Below, in pieces: positions 1-12,008 of a stretch of DNA of 64,000 bases. This DNA is from Gari tellinella (lineage: Eukaryota; Mollusca; Bivalvia; Cardiida; Psammobiidae): assembly GCA_922989275.2 (NCBI GenBank), contig OV277868.1, forward strand, positions 19,898,291 through 19,962,290, given 5' to 3'. The position numbers and the translations under genes are program-made. The notes beneath the pieces were generated by a model. It did not search any database and was not told the DNA's origin. It saw only the letters and a program-made list of their open reading frames with translations. Position 1 is the stretch's first letter. The number at the start of each line of letters is the position of its first letter.

Positions 1-205
1 GTAGAATCAGTCGAGAAAAAAACTTAGGACGGCATTTCCAGGTCAAGTCAATCCTCTGCCGGACTATAATGTATAAAAACCATCTCGTTTCTCTGCATTC
101 GAGAAAACAGTGGCATTTTATTAAATAAGCAGGAATACTCTATAGAAATACTTAGAGTCATGTACGTACTACTTTAGACTTACTGACATAATCCATAAAG
201 TATTA

Positions 206-555
206 CAGTACTCCGTCTCTACAATGGCCCTCCGAACAACGGTCCCCTCCTTACAACGACCATTTCCGCTGTTCCCAACAATATAATAATTTACAACCTT
301 TTCATGACTGCAATGTAGTCTACTTAAAATTGTCGTCTGCTGGTTTTCTCAAATTTACATATTAGACATTTTGACAAAAAATCATAATGACGATTTGCAA
401 ACAGCTTGAATCTTGATCAGACGCCGCGTCACGCGGCGTCTGATCTGGATTCAAGCTGTTTGCAAATGTTAACCAATTTCCGTCCCTACGACTCCTTCGA
501 AACAACACACATAAGTTTGTCTCCAATAGGGTGTCGTTGAAGAGAGGGAGAGCTG
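206..555. mobile_element. MITE family E, full copy
   Basis: 350 bp, TA-flanked; ends CAGTACTCCGTCTCTAC and AGAGAGGGAGAGCTG. The core hairpin reads GCTTGAATC and GATCAGACGCCGCG with a near-perfect mirror. GTCGTCTGCTGG module on one side. Confidence 0.9.
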
Positions 556-1376
556 TATTCCCTCAAATCCTCATCTTGCAAAAGGGACGGGCATTTACAA
601 TGTGTGTAGTTACAAACAACAGGCTGGGGCGAGCGATACAGTTTCAAATTATAATGTTATACCTTAATCATGTCACTGCAATATATGTCTAAAGCCGACT
701 TTGCAAACAGTTTGGATTCAGATGTACGGCGTCTGATCTTGATCAAAATTCTATGACACTCATATCAAAATTTACTTAGTCGTACTGCTTTAACATTTTA
801 CTAAAGAATGAATGTATGAATCGATCGGCGTCTGATATGGGTACGTTATGCTAGTCACTCTTTCTTAGCTTTCATTTCTTATGACGTGTAACCCGACGTT
901 TGATCTGACTCCAAACTGTTTGCAATTACAATTACGTGTTCCCCCATAGTACCTCTCAGCTCATAGGTAAGCCTGCAATTAGCTTTTAGGTGGTACATGT
1001 ATTATAAACTAAAACGAATGAAAATTAGCAGGTTAAGTTGATTTACCTTCATCCGGTCTTTAGCTGACACCTCACTGGGTGCCTCTTGGTGGATTGTTAT
1101 GACGAGTTAAAACGTTTGCAAACTTAACTATGAATACGTCTCCAAGTGAACTATTTGATGGTATGTCTAAACAGATATAATAGTAACATGAAAGGGAATG
1201 TTACACTACAAAACGGCTGATACATATCGATTTTGTCCAGTGCACTCTGAAATCAGTTGTAGAGAAAGTAGATGGTTTATTTTAATGTGCAATATATCTG
1301 TCTATTTGCATCACCATAGCATGGCATATTTGACCATAACATGTCGTTTTGCTCTTGTTTGCACCCAATGTTTTAA

Positions 1377-1753
1377 CCCATTCACTCTCAATGACGTTAT
1401 AAAGCGCATTAACAGTTTGTGGCGTGTGAACAGGATCAAAACTGTTGCTACTTATTTTGAAAATACGTCAGGTACATGTACACTGCCTTAAATCTAACTT
1501 TGAAACGGTATGGCAGACAACAATATTGAAGCAGACCACAATATGGCGGTGAAGGGGAACGTGTTTTGTCTGTCTGCTTAAATTTTGTTGTTTGCAATAT
1601 CGTTTCTGAGCTTAATTGTAGGCAGTATGGCTTAAGAAATTTCAAAACGAGTGTCAAATAGTTTGGATGCTGATCAGACGCCCCCTTACGCAGCGTCTGA
1701 TCAGGATCCAAATTGTTCTCGAGCGCGCCTTTTTGATCATTGATAGAGAAAGG
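1377..1753. mobile_element. Two D-family parts head to head
   Basis: From TTAA then CCCATTCACTCTC to GGTGAAGGGG (about 1555) is one D element with a lost hairpin. From there to AGAGAAAGGG is a second D in reverse with a hairpin. The pair is present in unit II near 17760-18095. Confidence 0.65.
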
Positions 1754-2136
1754 GTAAGGTCAAAAGTTTAAATTTTAGAAATAAAATAAGACGACCAATG
1801 TGTTAACCTGAGGACGTCTTGGCAGTGAACAAGTTAATTCAAATTAAATGTTTTTCTCATCGTGGTATTAATATAATATAGTAACTAAGATGCTAAAGGT
1901 TATAGCTAAAATAAGATACATGACTTCAAGCTGTTTTGTTTTTATTTTGTTGAAAACATTTGTTCAAACCAAGTTTTGTGATAACCCGTTTTCTACGGTA
2001 AAGCAGACGGTACCTACAGCGGACTGAACGTAAAGCAGAATGCGCATTTAAGGGTTCTCCTCCAACTTTCTTGAAGTGTTGGTCACCCATCTTCAATACT
2101 AGAAACAAACGGGCTAATGGGTGGAATGATAACATA

Positions 2137-2382
2137 CAGTGGAGAATGTGTTATTCTTTCCCAATAAACGCGTTTACGCTAAAACTATTATTTGCAGTGC
2201 AAACAGTTTGGAGCCAGATCAGACGCCGGGTAACCCGGCGTCTGATCAGGCTCCAAACTGTTTGCCACCACGATAAACATGAATTATCAGAATTGTCAAA
2301 AAGTTGTACTTTTCTACGTTTTAGTGTTTTGCGTTTGCGTACGTTTGCGTTTAAACGGGAAAGAATAACAGACTATCCACTG
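2137..2382. mobile_element. MITE family C, full copy
   Basis: Reference description. It is 246 bp with TIRs of about 26 bp (CAGTGGAGAA...), flanked by TA on both sides as in Tc1/mariner-type elements. The centre is a hairpin: GCAAACAG, GAGCC(A/T)GATCAGACG, a CCGGGTAACCCGG tip, and the mirror. The outer arms carry GCGTTTGCG-type and TTTAAACGGG stretches. No protein; it depends on a transposase encoded elsewhere. Confidence 0.9.
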
Positions 2383-2448
2383 TATAAGTATACAGCGTGT
2401 GTAGAGCACTATGAAGGCTAAGTTAATTTACTTTCTCCCAAGATAAAG

Positions 2449-2630
2449 TGGTGAATACGTCATTCGTTCCCGTTTAAACGTATACGAACGTAAACGCATT
2501 GTAGAAAATGACAGCTATCTGACAGGTTTTTATTTTATAATCTGAGCTCCAAACAGTTTGCAATGGAACAAAATATTTTAGCGTAAACGCGTTAATTGGA
2601 AAAGAAAAACGTCTACTCTACCGTAGCTGC
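2449..2630. mobile_element. Decayed C-like remnant
   Basis: GTTCCCGTTTAAACG, CAAACAGTTTGCAATGG and GCGTAAACGCG survive in order; the hairpin tip is gone. Confidence 0.5.
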
Positions 2631-2999
2631 CTAATACTGCTTGTCAAGAGCTTTATATATTTTAATATTGTGTTTACTAATTAGACATCAGCAAACAGTG
2701 TAGGCCCTACTGAGATGTCGCGTAACACGTATCGCGTACCATAGCATCTCATTAGGGTCAGTACTATTTCCTTTTTCATAACACATGTTCTGTTGTATTT
2801 GCAAACACTGTTTTGTTTTCACATCACCCTTGTAAATGTATGATGAAACATTCCGTCAGTATACAGGGACATTTCATTGCAATACACAGGCATAAATGGT
2901 TTTAACCCATTTGCTCCAATTATTCCATTGTTGATCTAAGGGGTATTTGGTCTTACTTTTCATTTTCCCTCTGTTTAATATTGAAAGTCCTATCTGCAA

Positions 3000-3066
3000 A
3001 CATTGTAGACTCTGATCAGACGCCGCGTTATGCGGCGTCAGATCAGAGCCTACATTGTTTGCCCAT
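3000..3066. repeat. Solitary core hairpin
   Basis: GCAAACATTGTAGACTC, GATCAGACGCCGCG and mirror with no recognisable MITE arms. Another is at 3644-3708 (18680-18743 in unit II). Partial ones occur at 690-740 and 830-925. Confidence 0.7.
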
Positions 3067-4289
3067 GTCCCTTTTATATGTCACTATACAAAAATGGTTT
3101 ACGCTCATTTAATTTGTCCCAGTATGTCTGTATATTTCTATGGACACGAGCTTGTGGCATTTTAATCTGAATCAGTTGAGGCAGACAATTACTGCCCGTC
3201 TCGCGAGGCTTAAGATGAATCGTATAAGAGTAATCTTTGATTCCTTATAGACACGTTCAAAATTGAATTTCAGTTTTTTAGCGGAAGTCCACCAAATACG
3301 ATATGCGTTTGTAATAGACAATTTACTAAATGTCAAGTTTCAAATCTTGCCATCGAATATATTGATATATAAACGGATTGTGATTACAAAACCGTATCAA
3401 GACGCCTATCTTAGTTTAAACTGTATTTTATTTCAATATAAATACAATCAGAGCTGACAATATATACAATTTCACATATACATATTAGGATTTGAAAACA
3501 AGTTTGGCTCAAAACTTATAAAATATCTTCTCCTTTTTATATAAGTTACAATATACTCTTTCATCGCAATATCATAATTTGTATAAATATTGTCGTTTTG
3601 AAAATAAAGGTTTTGGCATTTTAGTTTAAGATTTACAGGGGGAAAACAGTTTGGATCCTGATCAGACGCCGAGTTATTCGGCGTCTGATCTGAATCCAAA
3701 TTGTCAAACATAGAAAAAGCAAGTGATGTTGAAATTTGCGGTTGTGTATTGATGAAACAATTTACATAATCCAATACAAATAGCATCTTAATCGTTTCCA
3801 TAGTGCTGGCGTATGGTATGCATCAATGTCATTTCGCTGCCAATTTCAACTGCAGCTCCTCTATAAATCGTCAAGGAAGCAACAGAAAATCCGATTGTTC
3901 AATAGCAAATGCAAATTTATTCCTTTTATATGTTTTGCTAGCGGAAATCTGTTATCAAATGCGGATTGTTATTAAATCTCGGAGAGGAGAACTAAGAAGC
4001 TGATCTTGTAAACCATTTCATTACATTCCAAGCAGTTTGCAGTATGACCAGACGCCATATACAGTGTTTATGACGTTATTGTTTCCCGTTTAATACTAAC
4101 CGCCAATGCAATTCACGGACATGAGGAAAATCACACTCTTTTGGAATGTCCAGCTGTTAACGGGCGTCTGATTTGGCTCCAAACTGTATGAATTCCATAT
4201 GAAATGAAAAAGTCAATTAGTGCTCTACATGTACGACAATGGTTATTTAAACCTTTTATTGTTTCAAAATTATAACGTTGGCAGCATTG

Positions 4290-4515
4290 ACGAATATTTA
4301 CATTCGCCTCATTCAAATCAATTGAAAAAAATGACGTTCATTTCGTGTAAACGATTTTTCTCTAGAGGGTGGGACTTTTGGATGTATTCGCAGAGGAGGC
4401 GGGGCTCATGGATCAGCTCTCCGCGAATCATTTTGTTGCGTTGCATTACTATCGAAGTTATGGCTGTTTCTTTCAGGGTACACATTATTCATGTTAAAAA
4501 ACCTCTAATATAAAT
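4290..4515 (+). repeat. Duplicated segment shared with 45583-45790
   Basis: Both contain CGCAGAG.AGGCGGGG, TCTGCGAATCATTTTGTTGC and AGTTATGGCT. Absent from unit II. Nature unknown. Confidence 0.6.
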
Positions 4516-4873
4516 ATGGACTAAACCTACCTTACATGCATACTACATGTAATGATATGTTCAATGGTAAATTTGCCTATTAATTTTTATCGTTTATTTC
4601 GCTTAAACGCCGGAAATATTACTTAGCGACACACAGTTACAACTGTAATTATTCACAGTTGATCGCGAAAGTGCCATTGTACAGTGCAATTTTAACCAAA
4701 TTATGAATAATGGACTAACACTCGCTTATATATTGGATGAGTCCATATTTTCGGAATGGGCTCGTGGTCTAATTGTTAATTTTCATTTTATTGTTGACAA
4801 AAAGTCATGGCAAACAGAGCAGACTTGGTCGAGCAAGATGCCGCATTATGTATTGTTTGCCATGCCCCCTTAT

Positions 4874-5113
4874 CCGTTTAACTCGCACTGCCGCTTAAAA
4901 GCGCGTTTGCAAACAGTTTGGATCCTGATCAGACGCCGCGAAACGCGGCGTCTGGTCAGGATTCAAACTGTTTGACACACGTTTTGAAATTTCTTCAATC
5001 ATACTACCTTATGTTTTAACTTTGAAACGACATTGCAGACAACAAAATTGAAGCAGACGACAATAAAGCGGTGAAGGGGTAAAAGTATCTCAAATAATTT
5101 GACCATGAAAGGG
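4874..5113. mobile_element. MITE family D, with TTAT duplication and empty site
   Basis: 240 bp between TTAT repeats (4870-4873, 5114-5117). It contains the hairpin GGATCCTGATCAGACGCCGCG and the GCAGACGACAAT module. Unit II has a single TTAT at 19570-19573 and no element. Confidence 0.9.
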
Positions 5114-5461
5114 TTATGAGACGATAAGCTCCAAAGGGTTAATTTATTTCGCATACCTTGGTTTAAATTGGCAGTACGTGACTAGCGTGCATTTGTTTCA
5201 AATACATAATTTTGCATTTTTAGGTTTTGATCGGGTTTTGCAAAACTAGCATTTTTCATTTTGATTTTTTTGTTGTACAAAATGCAAATAGTTTGTCCGT
5301 TGGGAGTCAATTTGCTAATGATGCAAGATTTTTAAAAATGAAAGTCTCTATTTCTGTCTGCAAATTGATTAGAAGCCCACTGGTCTTGGCATTCAGACTA
5401 CAATTGGAGACAGTACATTGTTGATTGATTACCATTTCCCTCAATCATAGAACCTGCTTAA

Positions 5462-5697
5462 CCATTTCACTCTCAATACCCCTAAAAGCGGATTTGCAAA
5501 CAGTTTGGATCCTGATCAGACGCCGCGTAACGTGGCGTCTGATCAGGACCCGAACTGTTTGACACTCTGATCGATATTCTGTCAGTCATAAATACGTATA
5601 TTTACTTTGAAACAATATTGCAGACAACAAAATTAATGCAGACGACAATGCATCGTTGAAGGGGTAAAATGTCACGGAACATTTGGCAGTTAAAGGG
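5462..5697. mobile_element. MITE family D, full copy
   Basis: 236 bp between TTAA repeats; ends CCATTTCACTCTC and GTTAAAGGG. TTAA plus CCCTTT-type ends suggests piggyBac-type mobilisation. Confidence 0.88.
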
Positions 5698-6118
5698 TTA
5701 ACTCTTTCAGTGCAAGTTTTATTGTGTGTTCAAACCCTCCCACTGCCAAATATCGCCTGTATGCAATATGTTTCCAAGTCAGTTTAACTTTTTTTTTTAA
5801 ATTGTTCAATTATCGAAACGAGCATTAAAGCGACTTGCAACCAGATGGTGTATTTGCAAAAATAAAACAAAATAATCAAATAAAACTAAATGTGTAGCAT
5901 TATCGTGCATCTGACATTAGAAATATATCATCAGTCTAAAAACACCCTCAAGAAAAGTCGCCAAACCTTCTTTTTTAAGATATTTTCCATCGCTTTATCC
6001 GTTGCGTCGAAAGATGCAACAAAAATTGATCACGGGCTCGGACATAAAACCGGGCCGAATTAGGTATTCTCCATCGCTACACAGTGAAGTACGTTAAATC
6101 GATCACTGATATATGACT

Positions 6119-6208
6119 AGGCCGATTGATCAAGTGGTCTAAGGGGTTGTGCTTTTTGTTCTTCTGTCCCCGCATGCCGGGTACTGGGTTTGAATCCCAC
6201 CAGTGCTC
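6119..6208 (+). repeat. tRNA-derived SINE head (Leu/Ser-like)
   Basis: A-box-like CAAGTGGTCTAAGGGG and B-box-like GGGTTTGAATCCC spaced as in a tRNA with a long variable arm. No usable anticodon arm. Unique to unit I. Confidence 0.6.
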
Positions 6209-6454
6209 AATATATTTTTTGATTGAAATGCATTTTTTAAACAGAATTTCTTGTCCTAAACTACTGCTTACCCATTGATATAAGCGTTTGACATTTATTT
6301 ACAAATTACTATTTTTAATGCTAAGTCTGGTTGCCAGCCTCTTTAAATACTTTTGATGCTGAACGCGGTGTCCGATCAGGATCCAAACTGTTTTCAAAGT
6401 ATCCTATTTGGCGCATTCGGGAGTGAAAAGGTTAACCAACAGCACGCCATTTAA

Positions 6455-6626
6455 CCCTCATCGTGCTAAGCGCGACATGGCTGACATTTGCAAACAGCTT
6501 GAATCAATATCAGACGCTGCGTTTCGCGTCGTCTGATCTATATCCAAGCGATTTAAACTCAATAAATCATTATTTTTCTTAAACGCTACATTTTAAGCAG
6601 ACGACAGTTCAGTATGTGAACGGCTA
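6455..6626. mobile_element. MITE family G
   Basis: TTAA then CCCTCATCGTGCTAAGCGCG; core hairpin GCTTGAATC.ATATCAGACG with mirror; GCAGACGACAGTTC module; right end GAACGGC before TAAC. Confidence 0.72.
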
Positions 6627-6723
6627 ACTGTCGTTTGCAATTCGTGTCGTCTGCAACAAAATCCAAAGTTGACGTAAATCTACTGTTGTCAAACAATTTG
6701 GATTCAGATGAGACGTCACATTA

Positions 6724-6960
6724 CAGTGAAGAAAACGTTATTCTTTCCCAATAAACGCTTTCCATGCTAAAACTATTATTTTCAATGCAAACAGTTTGGA
6801 GCCAGATCAGACGCCGGGTAACCCGGCGTCTGATCAGGCTCCAAACTGTTTGTGACTCGGATTAAAACACAATAATTAGAAATGTCAAAAGTGGTAATTT
6901 CCTGTAATTTAGCGATTTGCGTTTGCGTTTCGTTTTGCGTTTAAACGGGAAATAATAACT
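6724..6960. mobile_element. MITE family C, right end lost
   Basis: Left TIR (CAGTGAAGAAAACG) and complete hairpin are present. The copy ends at GGGAAATAATAACT without the last part of the TIR. Confidence 0.85.
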
Positions 6961-7042
6961 TTGCGTCTGATCTGCTTCAAAATATGTTTATCACAAAACG
7001 TTATCACAAATGCGTCCTGAGTGTATACAGAAGGTACATGTA

Positions 7043-7303
7043 CAGTGGAGGTGACGATATTCTTTGCCGTTTAAACGAAATCAGATCGCCAACGCATTGC
7101 AAAAACAAGTAGAAAATAACACCTTGTTAACTATATTGACCATTAATTTTTATTTGAGTGGCAAGCAGTTTGGAACCTGATCAGACGCCGGATTACCCGG
7201 CGTCTGATCTGGCTGCAAACTGTTCGTTAAGCAAATACAAATACACATGTTATAGTTTTAGCGTAAAAGTATTTATTGGAAGACAATAACGTCTTATCCC
7301 CTG
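7043..7303. mobile_element. MITE family C, diverged full copy
   Basis: Starts CAGTGGAGGTGACG after TA and ends CTTATCCCCTG before TA. Hairpin tip GCCGGATTACCCGGC. Its right part is shared with unit II near 19785-19880, while the left part is deleted there. Confidence 0.8.
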
Positions 7304-7615
7304 TAACCGCTTTCATGAGGCAATTGTTCATGCTTAAAAGCCTGTCGTTTGCTTGAAATTGATGGCAGTATGACTGTAACAATATTTATATGAGAGTCAA
7401 CCCGGTTTTGATTCTAAGCAGATGTCAAGCGACTCGATGTCTGATCAGGATTCGAACAATTTGCCTACATGTTTTCGGGGTAAAACAGTGAATTGGTTTA
7501 CATACATATGTATCTGATCCTTTTCATATGCAAATAAGATCTGCTTATAAGCCTTGTAAATGAAGGAATGAGACTGCTGCTTACAAGGTAATTATGTTAT
7601 GATAATGTGAGGTTA

Positions 7616-7983
7616 CAGTGAAACCCCTCCAAACCGGAACCTCTAAATACCGGAATTCTCTCTAAACCGGACAAAAAACTTTGGTCCCGATTCCAACCCT
7701 TCTTTATTTTAACCCATTACACCATAAATACGCCTTTTTACGTCTTTGGTTAATTCTAACACTGAAAAAAAAGTTTGTACATTCTAGCAGATGATAGCTT
7801 TAAGCAGGTTGAAAGTAAAGCAGAATGCGCCTTAAGGCGCATTCTGCTTTACTTTCAACCTGCTTTAAGTGGTCAGCTATCTTTCATACTACAAGCAAGT
7901 CAAAACCACTCTAAACCGAAAACTCCTCTAAACCGGACATTTTTGTTGTCCCCACACATGTCCGGTTTAGAGGGGTTTCACTA
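7616..7983. mobile_element. MITE family F (pogo-like) carrying a B element
   Basis: 368 bp, TA-flanked; TIRs CAGTGAAACCCCTCC and GAGGGGTTTCACTA with AAACCGGA repeats. A B element occupies the middle from TTAA at 7709, with a long perfect hairpin on AAAGCAGAATGCGCC. Shared with unit II. Confidence 0.9.
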
Positions 7984-8027
7984 TACATGCAAATAAGTGT
8001 CAATTTGTGGCCGTGACGACGTTGATA

Positions 8028-8110
8028 AATTGGGATTCCCTAGGATGAATTGGGATTCCCTAGGATGAATTTGGAGTCCCAAGGATGAATTTAGATTCCA
8101 CAGGATAATT
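8028..8110 (+). repeat. Short tandem repeat of about 21 bp, four copies
   Basis: Units on ATTGGGATTCCCTAGGATGA, the last two diverged. Also present in unit II at about 20590-20672. Confidence 0.85.
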
Positions 8111-8232
8111 ACACATTTATTCACAGAACGGTTATGAAAGAAGACTTTATTAAATCCTCCAAAATGGGAATCCTTCCGGTTCAAGGAAATGTTCCGTTTA
8201 ATGAGGGTTCCGGAGCCTTTACAGTTATTTAA

Positions 8233-8466
8233 CCCTTTCTCTCTCAACGACGCCTTCAAGCGCGTTTGTAAACAGTTTGGGTCCTGATCAGACGCCGCGT
8301 AACGCGGCTTCTGATCAGGACCCAAACTGTTTGACACCCTTACCAATATTTTGCTAACTCATGCAAGCTAACTTTGAAACGTGTATTGCAGACAACAATA
8401 CTATTGCAGACGACAATAAAGCGGTGAAGGGGTAAAAATCTCCCGAAAAATTTGATCATGAAAGGG
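8233..8466. mobile_element. MITE family D, full copy
   Basis: 234 bp, TTAA on the left and TCAA on the right. Hairpin and GCAGACGACAAT module intact. Absent from the matching place in unit II. Confidence 0.88.
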
Positions 8467-8663
8467 TCAAGATACTTGACAGATTAATACAGAACTTAAC
8501 TTATAACAAGTTGTCTCTCTGTTTGTGTTATTTAGGTATACAATGGAAATAACAATTGTATTTAAAAAAACAAAAACAGTCAGATAAAGTCAGAAAGTAA
8601 CCAAAGAAAGAATACAATTAGGACTATATGTATATTTACATGATACATGTTAGGCAGTACCCT

Positions 8664-8907
8664 GGGGCCCGTTTTACAAAACAACTTACGCAAAACTTTT
8701 GCCTAAGTCAAAATCTTTTTACTCTTATTTTTCGATCATAAACGTTTGCAAACAGCAAATAGCCAGATCAGAGGACGCGCTAAAAAGCGCGTCCTCTGAT
8801 CTGGCTATTTGCTGTTTGTAGCAAGTGATAATAAAAAATATGAATTAAAATTTAAAATTTTGACTTACGCAAAAAATTTGCGTAAGTAGTTTAGTAAAAC
8901 GGGCCCC
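8664..8907. mobile_element. MITE family M with an altered core hairpin
   Basis: 244 bp; TIRs GGGGCCCGTTTTACAAAAC and mirror, with an inner TTACGCAAA pair. Centre: GCAAACAG, CAAATAGCCAGATCAGA, GGACGCGC tip and a near-perfect mirror. It keeps GCAAACAG and CCAGATCAGA of the common core. Absent from unit II. Confidence 0.82.
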
Positions 8908-9914
8908 TGTTCGGTAAATAAATGAAGGGTACATGTTCATGATTTTGTCATTCATTAAAGCGTTAGCATGCTTAGTATTAAGCAACTCTCAAATTTTAAT
9001 CCACCCACCTATCACCAGGGTGTCAAACCAATCGGGCTCAAATGAGATGCCGATCTAATCCTTAGTTTGGTTTAGCCATTTCCCCCATTAATTCACCTTG
9101 TTATGTCTTCAATTGTTTCGTCTACTCAAGGTAGTAGTTTCACTTTATACAGTCATGAATAATCACCATCAAACAGTCTCTGTATTCTTGCAATTGGTAG
9201 CTTAGGTCAGGTTGAAAATATACCAGAACGTACAGCAAGGCATATTCTTAAAACCTCCTTCAAGTGGCCACCTATAAAAACCAATAACATACTATGAAGA
9301 AGGGTTGAACAATACATCTACCAAAACATGTCAAAGGTTTAATGATAGCAACATTAATCAAAATGCTATTGCAAACATTATCGTCTGCAGCTATTCCCAT
9401 AGACTATTTGCCTGACTCACACTGTCAAACAGCGTATAATTGACCACAATAAAACTTCAATTAACATTGCGTCTTCCCTGGATGAGCCTTTTTACTGCAC
9501 AGATACGCCTTTTTACACATATGATTCATTCATCCGCTGAAGGACTGTTTTTGTTATACCATAGAGAAATGAATGTGCAGCATACGAGACATTCCAACAT
9601 CCTGGCAGATACTAGCTTAAAGCAGGATGAAAGTAAAGCATAATGCGCCATCATTTGCAATTTTGTTTAACTTTAATCTGCAGTAAGTGGTAATATGTCT
9701 TAAAAACGAAGAAACAGGTTACGGGGTAAAGAGTTAAATTTTATTTTACTTTTGTTCAATGTGCATAATGCAATGCAAACATTACGCGTCACGTTCGCAG
9801 ACAAGTCTCCCAAATACGTTTATATAATATACATGTACATTGTACATGTTCATGAAAATAAGTATGTGGTTATCAAACTGGGAAAACTGACATATAACCA
9901 TTTTGGCCATATAG

Positions 9915-10053
9915 TAAATCTGATTTGCACATAGTTTGAATACCGATAGGATGCCATAGTTGGCCTACATGGCACCTGATCAGGTTTTAAACTCCTTATA
10001 ATGGGTAATACGCAATTTAAGCATAAATGCGTTTATTTGGACTGAAAGTTGCA
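9915..10053. mobile_element. MITE family C, right-half remnant
   Basis: A degraded hairpin (GTTTGAATACC...CCTGATCAGG), then AAATGCGTTTATTTGG and an end close to TTCTCTACTG before TA. It sits 26 bp from the next C copy. Confidence 0.55.
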
Positions 10054-10079
10054 TTCTCTACTGTATTGAAAACATAATA

Positions 10080-10325
10080 CAGTGGAGAATCTGTTATTCT
10101 TTCCCAATAAACGCGTTTACGCTAAAACTATTATTTGCAGTGCAAACAGTTTGGAGCCAGATCAGACGCCGGGTAACCCGGCGTCTGATCAGGCTACAAA
10201 CTGTTTGCCACCAAGATAAACATGAAATATCAGAATTGTCCAAAAGTTGTACTTTTCTACGTTTTAGTGCTTTGCGTTTGCGTACGTTTGCGTTTAAACG
10301 GGAAAGAATAACAGATTCTCCACTG
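10080..10325. mobile_element. MITE family C, full copy
   Basis: 246 bp, both TIRs intact, TA on both sides, intact hairpin. Confidence 0.92.
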
Positions 10326-10448
10326 TAACTAGTACTGTACAGATTGAAACTTACAAAAGCTGTTCCCAGACAACGTGCAAATAATGATTCCTACAATATA
10401 CAGACATGCCGTTACCCTTCCACCTTAACATTTGTCATGATGCTTTTA

Positions 10449-10657
10449 CCCTTCGACACCATAATATAATAGTCATCTGCTTCAGAGTTGCTGTCTGCAG
10501 GATCTTTCAAAGTTAGATATAACGCATTATGACTTACGAAAGCTCAATATGAGTGTCAAACAATTTGGATCCTGACCAGACGTCGTTAAACGCGGAGTAT
10601 GATCCGGATCCCAAATGTTTGTAAATTCGTGCTTAGGCGGCATCGGCGACGAAAAGG
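10449..10657. mobile_element. MITE family D, diverged reverse copy
   Basis: ACCCTTCGACACC start, GTCATCTGCTTC module, degraded hairpin, end GACGAAAAGG then TTAA. Related remnants lie at about 15720-15870 and 22260-22430. Confidence 0.65.
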
Positions 10658-10719
10658 TTAAAACCTAATGTTCAGCCAGCAGCGATTATTACAAGCATGA
10701 CATAATAACATCGGAACTA

Positions 10720-11796
10720 CTCACTCACTCACTCATATCGAGCCGTCTGCTTCCGTCGACGTCCTTGGGTAGACACGGGCCTCATTACTTCTTTGATAAA
10801 CATACACTTTGCAACTTCCTCTGTATTGCTCATCCTGGTGTTCTCCTAAAGACCGCCTACTACAAACCATCTCTACTACGAGTGCCTTGTCTTTGTTGTC
10901 AACGTACAAGGTGTCTACAATGTAGTTGGAAGTTATGGATGTCTGTAGCAGTGTCCAGCAAACTTCAATCTTCTTAGCCTATTTTCTCTGATAGTTTTTG
11001 GAGGTTTCCATATAGCTCATTGTTTGTTAGACGATTTCTCTAGCTGATCCGATGGACCACGCGCAGCATCTTGGTATATGTGCCATCTATACTTTTTGTC
11101 AGTTAAGCGGTCATGGTCCATTCCTGACAGCCGTTGATGAGAACTGACTCAACTGTAGCCAGGAATAGCTTTACTTTTAGTTTGCGCTCTAGCTTGGAGG
11201 CCCATACTGCTCTCATCTTATTGAGCACTCTCAAAGCTATTGCCTTTCGAATATTGAAATCTTTGTCAGGGGATTGGACCAATGAACCTAGATACTTGAT
11301 GTCTTACGTTTCTTCCAGAGCTACGCCGCTGATGGTTGTAAATAGATGGTCAGATTCCATATTGAATGTCAGGTATTCTGTTTTCTTTGTGTTGAAGCGT
11401 ACATGTCGTCCTACTCTCTCACATTCTATTTCAACTCTACCAAGGAGTTCCTGCGCTTGGTCTATGCCATCTGAAAGCAGTGCTATATCATCTGCAAAAG
11501 TTAGACCGACTCTTCTGTTTTTACTGTATGTAATTGTAAACCCTAAGGCTTCTTCTTTCCCTTTGATAGTCTGTCTCAGTGCATAATCTAGTACAGTTAT
11601 GAAGAGGTATGGAGCTAGTGTGTCTCCCTGAAGTACTCAGTCCAACAGTTCAAATTAGTCCGTGTCTCCATCTTGAGTAACAACTCTGGCTCTTGTGTTA
11701 CAGTACATTGACATGGCTGTTCGGACATTAATCTCTGGAATCCCATATACTGATAGTTTCTTCTTCATAATTGTTCGATGAATCGTATCAAATGCA
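10720..11796 (-). mobile_element. 5'-truncated RTE-like LINE, decayed
   Basis: Minus-strand translation gives reverse transcriptase from motif A (AFDTIHR, at the truncated 5' end) through QGDTLAPYLF and the catalytic FADD box (in LTFADDIALLSD), then the C-terminal region with TEYLTFN, KYLGSLV and LRVVHRIS. Several in-frame stops show it is dead. The 3' end is a short (TGAG)n tail, usual for RTE elements. GAACTA flanks both sides (10714-10719 and 11797-11802) as a target-site duplication. Related blocks at 15901-15940 and 22880-22930 lack the insert, so it jumped in after block duplication. Confidence 0.88.
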
Positions 11797-12008
11797 GAAC
11801 TAAATAAAGAAGGTTAATTGCTTATATAAAGTCTAAAGTGACATTATCTAATGCATAGCGTGTCTCTAAAATAGAAGCCTTATTACCTACAGTAATATAG
11901 CAGAGATAAATGTAACATTATTCTTTCTCGTTGAAAAGAAACAAAGCTCAATGGAATGTCGGAAAAGTGAATCGGCGTCTGATCAGGATCAACACTATTT
12001 TGAAATGA

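Noticed and set aside
4703..4975. 90-codon plus-strand ORF
   Set aside because: Its second half is the D element hairpin, and the first half is not kept open in the unit II copy.
7800..7875. Palindromes as CRISPR repeats or rho-independent terminators
   Set aside because: They are centres of eukaryotic MITEs with TIRs and target duplications; no spacer array and no bacterial context.
11134..11586. Plus-strand 150-codon ORF
   Set aside because: It is the antisense of the RTE reverse transcriptase, whose FADD box and other motifs read on the minus strand.
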